This document shows positions 15,519-21,694 of a stretch of DNA of 28,719 nt, one piece after another. The notes under the pieces were generated by a model that was not told the origin of the DNA, made no database searches, and saw only the letters and a program-made list of their open reading frames with translations. Numbering within the stretch: position 1 is the stretch's first letter; each line of letters starts with the position of its first letter. The position numbers and the translations under genes are program-made. The stretch lies in the NCBI GenBank assembly GCA_964434535.1, contig CAYSWA010000027.1, positions 1-28,719 of the forward strand, read 5' to 3'. The stretch comes from SM23-32 sp964434535. Lineage in GTDB: Bacteria; Planctomycetota; Brocadiia; SM23-32.

Positions 15519-16994
15519 ATGGCTGCGGAGATGGGCAAGGTCTACTATGCCAGCCGGCGGGAATCGCCGACGTACGCCCTGTGCGCGAAGCTGCTGGAGC
15601 CCGAGGGGATCTCCTGCGTCCGGGCCCAACGCCCCGCGCAGCTGGTCGAGGATTGGCGCAAGGAGGGGGCCGCCACCTGCGCGGTGGTGATACTGGAGCT
15701 GGACGAGCTGGGCCTGACGGATGAGTCTGTCGTGTCGGCAGTCAAGGACTTCCAGGAGTTCGACAACGTGGAGGTCCTGGCCCTGGAGGCCGATCCAACC
15801 GTAGAGCGGATGTTGGAGGCGCTGAAGGCGGGGGCCTACGAGTACCGTGACACCGCGTGGCTGGAGGAGTCGCCAGAGGAATTCCGGCGCCTCGTGCGCG
15901 GCATCTGCATTGAGGAGCGCGCCGCCGAGGAATGGGCGAAGGCCATCCAGGATACCAAGGCGAGTGCCTTCGTGGGACGCAGCCCCGAGATCCTGCAGGC
16001 CGTGGCCCAGGCTGCGCGGGTCGTCCATGAGGACGCCGTCCTGTATGAAGGCGAAAGCGGCGCCGGCAAGTCCTTCCTGGCTCGCACGATCCACGAGGGC
16101 CTGGCGCCCGGCCGGGCCGAGCACTTCGTCCGTGTGGACTGCGGTGCGATGGCCGAGTCCCTCTTCGAATCCGAGCTCTTCGGTTGGGTGGAGGGAAGCT
16201 TCACCGGTGCCACAGAGACCCGTCCCGGGCTCTTCGAGCTCGCCAACGGGGGCGTGCTATTCCTGGATGAGATCGGCAACCTGGCCATCCCGCAGCAGCA
16301 GGCGCTGCTTCGCGTGCTGGAGACGGATCCGACGGAGGATATGCCTTACCGCAAGTGCTTCGTTCGCATCGGCCACCAGGAGGTAACCGTCGACACGAAG
16401 GTCGTCGCCGCCACCCATTACGATCTGAAGAAACTGATCCAGGAGGAGCGGTTCCTGGAAGCGTTGTACTTCCGCGTCTCCCGACACGTCGTTCACATCC
16501 CTCCCCTGCGAGAGCGGCCCGACGACATCCCCCACATCGCGCGCCGCCTGCTGCTGGCGGCGAGCAAACGCATGGGACGGCGCTTCCATAAGATCAGCAC
16601 AGAGGCCATCCAGTGCCTCAAAGCCTATCCCTGGCCCGGCAACGTGCGCGAGCTGTCCAGCGTGATCGATGCGTCCGTGCGCGCCCACCGCGGGACCGTG
16701 ATCGCTCCCGAGCATCTGCCGGCGCATGTCTCCGGGGCTCGCGGTGCCGCCGCCGGAACGGCCGTCTACGGCCAGAGCCTCGTCTACCTGAAGACGGGCG
16801 TGGCGAGGAGTGAGCTGGACAGGCTTGCCGCCGAGTTCCCAAAGGGCCACGTGCAGCTTCCCGGCGGCATGAGCGCCGGCTACAGCGAGGTGGTCCCTGG
16901 CGAGACGACGAACGTGACCCGCCTGGCGAAGCGTCTCAAGAGTCATCGCGGAACGATGGGCAAGCGCCTCCGCGAGGACGACGCCAGCAAGTAG
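15519..16994 (+). CDS. Sigma-54-dependent transcriptional activator with degenerate receiver domain
   Basis: The ATG at 15519 has GGGAGGTGGG upstream and gives 491 residues. An ATG 15 bases earlier is possible but lies on the ribosome site. Residues ~1-130 resemble a response-regulator receiver (LEALKAGAYEYRDTAW), but I see no clear phospho-acceptor aspartate in a DxD setting, so activation is probably not by classical phosphotransfer. Residues ~150-400 form the NtrC-type AAA+ domain: Walker A GESGAGKS at 178-185, the sigma-54 contact loop GSFTGA at 226-231 (usual GAFTGA), Walker B LFLDEIG at 247-253, LRERPDDIP at 330-338 and YPWPGNVREL at 370-379. A C-terminal Fis-type helix-turn-helix (TNVTRLAKRLKSHRGTMGKRL) is at 464-484. 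A -24/-12 promoter lies in the intergenic region just downstream, so the modifier operon is its likely target. Confidence 0.92.
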   Translation: MAAEMGKVYYASRRESPTYALCAKLLEPEGISCVRAQRPAQLVEDWRKEGAATCAVVILELDELGLTDESVVSAVKDFQEFDNVEVLALEADPTVERMLEALKAGAYEYRDTAWLEESPEEFRRLVRGICIEERAAEEWAKAIQDTKASAFVGRSPEILQAVAQAARVVHEDAVLYEGESGAGKSFLARTIHEGLAPGRAEHFVRVDCGAMAESLFESELFGWVEGSFTGATETRPGLFELANGGVLFLDEIGNLAIPQQQALLRVLETDPTEDMPYRKCFVRIGHQEVTVDTKVVAATHYDLKKLIQEERFLEALYFRVSRHVVHIPPLRERPDDIPHIARRLLLAASKRMGRRFHKISTEAIQCLKAYPWPGNVRELSSVIDASVRAHRGTVIAPEHLPAHVSGARGAAAGTAVYGQSLVYLKTGVARSELDRLAAEFPKGHVQLPGGMSAGYSEVVPGETTNVTRLAKRLKSHRGTMGKRLREDDASK

Positions 16995-17030
16995 GCCGTC
17001 CCTTCCCTTGCGCATGCCTTCGCCTGCTGA

Positions 17031-17081
17031 GCGTACGGCAGACGTACGCCCGTGGGCCCGCTTGTGCGTGCGGCGTACGGC
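17031..17081. promoter_or_regulatory. Candidate enhancer (UAS) for the sigma-54 activator
   Basis: A perfect 7-bp palindrome, GCGTACG-GCAGA-CGTACGC (17031-17049), is followed by a second copy of GCGTACGGC at 17073-17081. The copies of GCGTACGGC are offset by 42 bases, about four helical turns. They lie roughly 115-170 bases upstream of the predicted sigma-54 start site, a normal distance for NtrC-family binding sites. Binding by the adjacent Fis-type activator is inferred. Confidence 0.6.
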
Positions 17082-17130
17082 TGTCCCTGCCGCCTTTCGT
17101 GCGGCTCCTTTTTCCCAACCCTCTACTGCG

Positions 17131-17148
17131 GAGAGCCTTACGGCTCTC
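17131..17148. other. Perfect hairpin between enhancer and promoter
   Basis: GAGAGCC-TTAC-GGCTCTC forms a 7-bp stem with a four-base loop. It lies between the activator gene and the -24/-12 promoter, 137 bases past the activator stop codon. No T-run follows on either strand. It may help end the activator transcript or be an additional protein-binding dyad. Confidence 0.4.
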
Positions 17149-17171
17149 GTGAACGCTCGCGGTCTGACGGG

Positions 17172-17187
17172 CGGCACAGCCCTTGCT
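17172..17187 (+). promoter_or_regulatory. Sigma-54 (-24/-12) promoter of the Ub/Pup operon
   Basis: CGGCACAGCCCTTGCT matches the consensus TGGCACG-N4-TTGCW at every key position except the first T and the G after CAC. GG (17173-17174) and GC (17185-17186) have the required 10 bases between them. The start site would be near 17198, giving a leader of about 35 bases before the GTG at 17232. An NtrC-type activator gene and a palindromic upstream element lie immediately upstream. Confidence 0.82.
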
Positions 17188-17231
17188 ATTCGACGTCCCC
17201 GGAAAGGGACTTCAGGCAGTGGGGGAAGCGA

Positions 17232-17750
17232 GTGGCGCACTTGTGGGCCAGGGTGGATCGGGAGTGGGCGGCCGTGTTGCTGGGAGGGGAGGACGCGCTG
17301 CTGACCGGCGACGATGCCCGGCCGGTGGTCCGCCCGAACGGCACGGACGAACGGGGGCCGGGACAGGTGAGGCTTACCCGTTCCAGCGGCGGGCAATGGG
17401 CGCTGCTCTGTGCGGGCGCGCGGGTGGCAGTCAACGGCGTGCCGCTGGAGCTCGGCCTGCGCGTGCTGCGCGAGCGCGACGAGATCCGGATCGGCCGGTC
17501 TTACCTCTTCTTCTCCGAGGAGGAGCAGGCCGGCGTCGTGAGCTTCCCCCGGGACCGGGAGAGGCTGCGCTGCGCGCGCTGCCGGCAGTGGATCGAGCCC
17601 GAGGACATGGCCGTGGCGTGTCCGGGCTGCGGGCTCTGGCATCACCAGGGCGACAAATACGCCTGCTGGATCTACGAGCCGACGTGCGCCGGGTGCGACC
17701 AGCCGACCTCGCTCGATGCGGGCCTGCGCTGGACGCCGGAAGACCTCTGA
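17232..17750 (+). CDS. FHA-like / RING-type zinc finger protein (candidate E3)
   Basis: The GTG at 17232 follows GGGGGAAG and the sigma-54 promoter by about 35 bases, giving 172 residues; the open frame upstream holds no plausible start and would precede the promoter. Residues ~45-95 resemble the C-terminal half of an FHA domain (VAVNG, LRVLRERDEIRIGRSYLFF), a phosphopeptide-binding fold. Residues 114-155 form a RING-like treble-clef array: C114-x2-C117, C130-x2-C133, H137/H138, C145, C152-x2-C155, with CPGCGLWHH in the middle. RING proteins bind E2 and promote transfer, and bacterial RING proteins are known in some E1-E2 operons. As the first gene of an operon that also encodes E1, E2, Ubl and JAMM, an E3 role is the natural inference. 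The FHA part could recruit phosphorylated targets. Confidence 0.8.
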   Translation: MAHLWARVDREWAAVLLGGEDALLTGDDARPVVRPNGTDERGPGQVRLTRSSGGQWALLCAGARVAVNGVPLELGLRVLRERDEIRIGRSYLFFSEEEQAGVVSFPRDRERLRCARCRQWIEPEDMAVACPGCGLWHHQGDKYACWIYEPTCAGCDQPTSLDAGLRWTPEDL

Positions 17751-17764
17751 GGCGGAAGGGCACC

Positions 17765-18877
17765 ATGGAGCGGGACTGCATCAGCCTGGCGGTGATCGGG
17801 GCCGGCGGGAACATAGGCTCACACATCGTGCCCCACCTGGCGCGCATGCCGGGAGTGGCGCGCCTGACGCTGGTGGACCCGGGCCGCTACGAGGCGAAGG
17901 ACCTGCGGGGGCAGTCGCTCTGCGCGGCCGAGGTGGGCCGGCCGAAGGCGGAGGTCCAGGCGGAGGTCGCCCGGCGCATCAGTCCGGACATCGAGGCATG
18001 CGCGCTCGTGGCGCCCGTCCAGGACGTGCCCGCAGGGCGGCTGCGGTCCGACGCCCTGCTGACGGGGCTCGACTCGCGCAGGGCCCGCATGGCGGTCAAC
18101 CAGGCCGCCTGGCGGCTTGGCGTGCCGTGGATAGACGCTGGCGTTGACGCGGGGAACATGCTGGCGCGGGTCAACGTCTACGTGCCGGACGCGGACGCGC
18201 CCTGCCTGGAGTGCGCCTGGGACCAGCGCGACTACGACGCCCTGGAGCAGGTCTATGCCTGCGACGACGGGCGCGAACCCCCGCCGACCGATGCGCCATC
18301 GCCCCTGGGCGCCCTCGCTGCCTCGCTGCAGGTCATCGCGCTGGGCGAACTGCTCGAAGGAAGGGGGACGCCGCCGGCGGGCGGGCAGCTCCTGCTGGCG
18401 GCCCGGGACGGCCGCCTGTTCCTGACCTTCTTCCGCCGCAATCGGAACTGCCGGTTCGACCATCAGACCTGGCGGATAGAGGCCATGGATCGCTCGCCTT
18501 CCGGCCTGACCCTGGACGAGGCGTTCGCGCTCGGACCTGGCGGCACCGACGAGGGAGTGGCACTCGCCGCCGAGGGCAGGGCCATCATCCGCGCGCTGAC
18601 CTGTCCCGACTGCGGGCACAGGGCCGTCGTGCTCTGCATCGAGGGGCGTCTGTCGCCTCACCAGCGCACGTGTCCGCAATGCGGCGAGCCGACGGTCGCA
18701 GCGGGCGCGGACATGGTCCAGGCCCTGCGGAACGACGCTGTCTCCGCTGAGGAGGTCCAACTGACGATGGCAGATGCAGGCTTCCGACCGGGGGACCTCT
18801 TCGTCCTGCGTCAGGGCGACCGCGCAGAGCACTACCAGTTCCCACTCGACCACGAAGGCGAGGTCGGCCATGGATGA
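17765..18877 (+). CDS. ThiF-family E1-like activating enzyme
   Basis: The 370-residue protein starts at an ATG with GGAAGGG upstream, 14 bases after the RING gene. The adenylation core carries the nucleotide loop GAGGNIGS at 12-19, VDPG at 37-40 in the ribose-binding position, DLRGQSL (46-52, compare NLxRQ), RPKA at 59-62 and GLDSRRAR at 101-108. Together these mark the ThiF/MoeB/E1 superfamily, which adenylates the C-terminal glycine of a Ubl. CLEC (147-150) and YACDD (C166) follow; C166 is one candidate for the thioester cysteine. A second metal site, C280-x2-C283 and C303-x2-C306, makes a zinc ribbon near the C-terminus. The E2 gene starts 8 bases before this gene's stop. The partner is most likely the Ubl at 20286-20564. 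Confidence 0.92.
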   Translation: MERDCISLAVIGAGGNIGSHIVPHLARMPGVARLTLVDPGRYEAKDLRGQSLCAAEVGRPKAEVQAEVARRISPDIEACALVAPVQDVPAGRLRSDALLTGLDSRRARMAVNQAAWRLGVPWIDAGVDAGNMLARVNVYVPDADAPCLECAWDQRDYDALEQVYACDDGREPPPTDAPSPLGALAASLQVIALGELLEGRGTPPAGGQLLLAARDGRLFLTFFRRNRNCRFDHQTWRIEAMDRSPSGLTLDEAFALGPGGTDEGVALAAEGRAIIRALTCPDCGHRAVVLCIEGRLSPHQRTCPQCGEPTVAAGADMVQALRNDAVSAEEVQLTMADAGFRPGDLFVLRQGDRAEHYQFPLDHEGEVGHG

Positions 18878-19397
18878 TCCGGTGCTCAAGGCCTTTCTGG
18901 CGCGGCAGCGCGAGGACGCGGCGCACCTGGCCGCTCAGAGCGACAGGCTCGATCTCGTGCCCGTCGAGGGCCGGCCTCCGCAGCGCTACATTGCCTGTTT
19001 CCATGCCCGGGGGCTCATCCAGGACGAGCACGGACGCATCGCCGAGGCAGAGCGCTTCGACGTGGGCATCTGGCTGCCCGACGATTACCTGCGCCGGGCC
19101 GAGGTGACCAGAGTCCTGACGTACCTCGGTCCCCATCGGCGGCCCTGGCACCCCAATATCCGCCCGCCATTGATCTGCGCCCACCTGCGCCCGGCCACCC
19201 CGCTCGTGGAGCTGCTCTACGTGTGCCACGAGCTCTGGACGTGGAACCTGTTTGCGACTGGAGACGACGGCCTGAACCCCGCCGCATCGCAGTGGGCGCG
19301 CCGGCAATCCCCGGGGCGGTTTCCCGTGGACCGGCGACCGCTGAAGCGACGGGCACTGCACCTGGACGTAGATGTCCGCGAGGAGGCGCAGCAATGA
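18870..19397 (+). CDS. E2-like conjugating enzyme
   Basis: The 175-residue protein starts at the ATG at 18870, overlapping the E1 stop by 8 bases; an in-frame ATG at 18774 lies deep in E1 and is rejected. The E2 signature is present: HPNI at 94-97, then the presumed catalytic C103 in PPLICAHLRP, then a helix (LVELLYVCHELW) and GLNPAASQWAR at 134-144, matching the DPLNxxA region of UBC folds. The asparagine of HPN is retained. In E2 enzymes the cysteine receives the Ubl from E1 as a thioester and passes it to a substrate amine, often with a RING protein. It follows E1 directly and is followed by a 4-base overlap (ATGA) with the next gene. Confidence 0.88.
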   Translation: MDDPVLKAFLARQREDAAHLAAQSDRLDLVPVEGRPPQRYIACFHARGLIQDEHGRIAEAERFDVGIWLPDDYLRRAEVTRVLTYLGPHRRPWHPNIRPPLICAHLRPATPLVELLYVCHELWTWNLFATGDDGLNPAASQWARRQSPGRFPVDRRPLKRRALHLDVDVREEAQQ

Positions 19398-20293
19398 ACA
19401 GCGCGTTGCACGAGCAATGGGCTCCCCTGGTCGAACCGGCCCTGCGGGACGGTCTGCCCGGCCTGAAGCGCGTTCGGCCGGCGACGTGGAGTATAGCCCC
19501 CCGCCGCGGTAGGCCGCTCGGCGGCGGGGCGCGCGTCTGCGAGGACTGGCTGCTGATCGCCGCCCGCGTGCCGAAGGGCGCGCACGTAGACGCGTGGCGC
19601 CTGCTTGAGCTGAACGCCGCAGTGAGCGGAGGAGCGAAGTTCGTCCTCGACGGACGTGGCGGCGCCGGCCTGAGGGCAGAAGTGCCGCTGCTGCACGATG
19701 TTGATCTCGCCGAGCGGACCCGCCAGTGCTGCGACGGGCTCCTGGCCGCCGCCGCATTGCTGGGCGGCGGGGAGTGCAACGCGCCCGCTCCCGGCGAAGC
19801 CGACGGAAGCGTCGAGACCGTGGCTGCGCTGTGTGAGGAGGCCGGCTGGCCGGCCGAAGATCGTTCCGGCCGCCTCTCCGTGAAGCTGGCGGTGTCGGAG
19901 GCAGCGGGCCGAGCCACGCTGGACGTCGCTCCGGGCGGCGGGGTTCGGGCGATCACGCCCCTCGAGGTCGGCGATCCGGGGGGCTGGCCGCCCTCCTGCC
20001 GAACGGCCCTGGGACGGCTGGTGCTCGTTGCGGGACGGGTCGTCCGGATGGCGCGGCCGGCGTGGAGCAGCGAGGACGGCAAGCTCTGTTTCATGTTGTC
20101 GTTCGATTCGCCGCCGGCGGCGGCCGAGCTGGGGCACGCATTCTCAGCGCTCTCGGTCGCCCGCCGGTTATGTGCACGGGAGGCGGTCGCCTTGCGGGAC
20201 GAGAAGGTCGCCGCCGCCTACCTGGGGGCGGGGAGCCCGCCTCCCCAACTGCAGAACGCTACTCAGCAGGGAAGGAGACAGGACGATGGGTAA
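19394..20293 (+). CDS. CesT/YbjN-like protein of unknown function
   Basis: The 299-residue protein starts at the ATG at 19394, with AGGAGG (19381-19386) at ideal spacing and a 4-base overlap with the E2 stop. Residues ~75-120 read WRLLELNAAVSGGAKFVLDG then LRAEVPLL then a helix. This pattern of a helix, two or three strands with a turn and a closing helix is the one I associate with the YbjN/type III chaperone (CesT-like) fold. A second copy may lie in the C-terminal half (LCFMLSFDSPPAAAELG then SVARRLCAREAV). Such folds bind partner peptides without catalysis. I cannot link it to a characterised family. Its place between E2 and Ubl suggests an adaptor or chaperone of the conjugation machinery. 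Confidence 0.6.
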   Translation: MNSALHEQWAPLVEPALRDGLPGLKRVRPATWSIAPRRGRPLGGGARVCEDWLLIAARVPKGAHVDAWRLLELNAAVSGGAKFVLDGRGGAGLRAEVPLLHDVDLAERTRQCCDGLLAAAALLGGGECNAPAPGEADGSVETVAALCEEAGWPAEDRSGRLSVKLAVSEAAGRATLDVAPGGGVRAITPLEVGDPGGWPPSCRTALGRLVLVAGRVVRMARPAWSSEDGKLCFMLSFDSPPAAAELGHAFSALSVARRLCAREAVALRDEKVAAAYLGAGSPPPQLQNATQQGRRQDDG

Positions 20294-20564
20294 GCCGGAG
20301 ACGATCGCACTGCACGCGCAGGACGTGTCGGGCCAGAAGGTCGGGCACGCCAGGGCCGTGCCCGTGGACGCAACGGTGGGCGAGTTCATCCAGGAGATGC
20401 TGGGCCAGATGCGGCTGCCGGCCAACGACTCCGGCGGCCGGCCCCTGACCTACCACGCGCTGCTGGAAAGGGAAGGGCGCCACCTGCACGCCACCGAGAG
20501 CGTCGGCGACGCCCTTCAGCAGGACGACAGGGTGGTGCTTCAGCCGAACATAGACGCGGGATAG
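20286..20564 (+). CDS. Ubiquitin-like (YukD-type) beta-grasp protein
   Basis: The ATG at 20286 has AAGGAG eight bases upstream and overlaps the previous stop by 8 bases. The 92-residue protein follows the beta-grasp order: strand ETIALHAQDVSG, strand ARAVPVDAT, helix VGEFIQEMLGQM, then LTYHALLEREGRHLHATESV and DALQQDDRVVLQPNIDAG. The last lines resemble the YukD/ubiquitin-like families of bacterial E1-E2 operons. The chain ends in a single glycine (DAG-stop), so the C-terminal carboxylate is already exposed for adenylation by E1, with no peptide to trim. Lysines are few (K3, K18). It is followed by 59 non-coding bases, the longest gap in the operon, and then the JAMM gene. It is the most likely modifier for the E1/E2/RING set. 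Confidence 0.87.
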   Translation: MGKPETIALHAQDVSGQKVGHARAVPVDATVGEFIQEMLGQMRLPANDSGGRPLTYHALLEREGRHLHATESVGDALQQDDRVVLQPNIDAG

Positions 20565-20623
20565 GCACGCCCCCGCAGAACGCCGGCCGGCACGCACGGC
20601 GCCGGCCACTGAGGAGGCTGCAG

Positions 20624-21694
20624 ATGGCCGAAGAGCAGTACCGCTACGTCATCTCGTTGTTCAAGGACGAGGGTGCCGCTGTGGGCGACTGGGTCGTGGC
20701 ACCCGACTTCGATCCCGCAAGGGAGTGGGCCTCCTGGGTGGGGGTGCGCAAGGGGCGCATCCCGCCGGGCCGGGGGGACGGCGCCGAGGTGACGCCCCTG
20801 TGGCACGAGAGCCAGGGGCCGCCCTTCCTGCGCGGCTTCCGGGTGACCGTGGCGGAGGACGGCCGCCGGGCCAGCGCGGACTTCCCCCTCTCCTACTTCA
20901 CGCCGCTGGCCAGACAGGTCTCGGGGTTCGCCGTGGAGGAGGGGCTGCTCGAGGCGGGCGAGACCTTCCGCTTCACCATGTCCGCACAGAGGCTGACGCC
21001 GGAGGCGGAGCCGGCCGAGAGCGGTTCACGATTCCAGGTGGAGAGCTCCTCCCGGCCGCTGCCCGTCAGGCCCGGCGTGGACCTGGGGTCCCTGCTGGTC
21101 GCCTCCACGCCCCGGGGGACCATGGACGACCAGAACGCGCCTGTCCTTCTGAACGCTGACCTGTTGGACGAGACGGCGGAGATCGCCTCGAAGCACGCGC
21201 CCAACGAGACGGGCGGCGTGCTGATCGGGCATCTCTACCGGGACGCGGCGAGCCCGGAGGTCTACGCCGTGGTGACGGCCCAGGTGCCGGCGAGGCACAC
21301 CCGCGGCGACCTGGCGAAGCTGACCTTCACCGCCCAGACCTGGACGGCGGTGCGGTCGGCCATGGACATCCGGGGCCGCGACGAGCTCATGCTCGGCTGG
21401 TGGCACAGCCACTGCTTCGCGGCCGAGACCTGCAAGGAGTGCGCACACCGACGGGACGGCACGTGCGCGGTGAGCATGGCCTTCATGTCGGCCGACGACC
21501 TGACGCTCCATCGCACCGTGTTCCCCCGCGCCTATCACGTGGCGCTCGTGGTGGCCGAGAGCCCCTGCGGCGGGCTGGAGCACTCGCTGTTCGGCTGGAG
21601 GGGCGGCGTCGTCGCCGCGAGGGGCTACCACCTGCTGGCCGGCGCGGGCCAGGCATCCATCACCACGGGAGCGAGCGACCATGCGGAACGATGA
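20624..21694 (+). CDS. JAMM/JAB metallopeptidase with Cys-rich insert (candidate deconjugase)
   Basis: The 356-residue protein starts at an ATG with GAGGAGG six bases upstream. Residues 1-~150 are an unassigned beta-rich region. Residues ~175-345 form a JAB/MPN domain: E195 in NETGGVLIG, H261 and H263 in GWWHSH, then S289 and D292 in SADD, supplying the zinc ligands and catalytic glutamate. In JAMM enzymes HxH and SxxD are normally seven residues apart; here they are 25 apart, and the insert carries C264, C270, C273 and C281 plus H275, which could bind a second metal. JAMM proteins remove ubiquitin-like modifiers from isopeptide bonds. The mature C-terminus of the local Ubl means this enzyme is needed for removal rather than maturation. 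It overlaps the ATPase gene by 14 bases. Confidence 0.9.
   Translation: MAEEQYRYVISLFKDEGAAVGDWVVAPDFDPAREWASWVGVRKGRIPPGRGDGAEVTPLWHESQGPPFLRGFRVTVAEDGRRASADFPLSYFTPLARQVSGFAVEEGLLEAGETFRFTMSAQRLTPEAEPAESGSRFQVESSSRPLPVRPGVDLGSLLVASTPRGTMDDQNAPVLLNADLLDETAEIASKHAPNETGGVLIGHLYRDAASPEVYAVVTAQVPARHTRGDLAKLTFTAQTWTAVRSAMDIRGRDELMLGWWHSHCFAAETCKECAHRRDGTCAVSMAFMSADDLTLHRTVFPRAYHVALVVAESPCGGLEHSLFGWRGGVVAARGYHLLAGAGQASITTGASDHAER

Noticed and set aside
17131..17148. Intrinsic terminator of the activator gene.
   Set aside because: The stem is perfect but no T-run follows on either strand, so I list it only as a hairpin.
17052..17231. Extension of the RING gene upstream to 17052.
   Set aside because: It would place coding sequence over the -24/-12 promoter and hairpin, and the added residues are low-quality. 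GTG at 17232 fits the leader.
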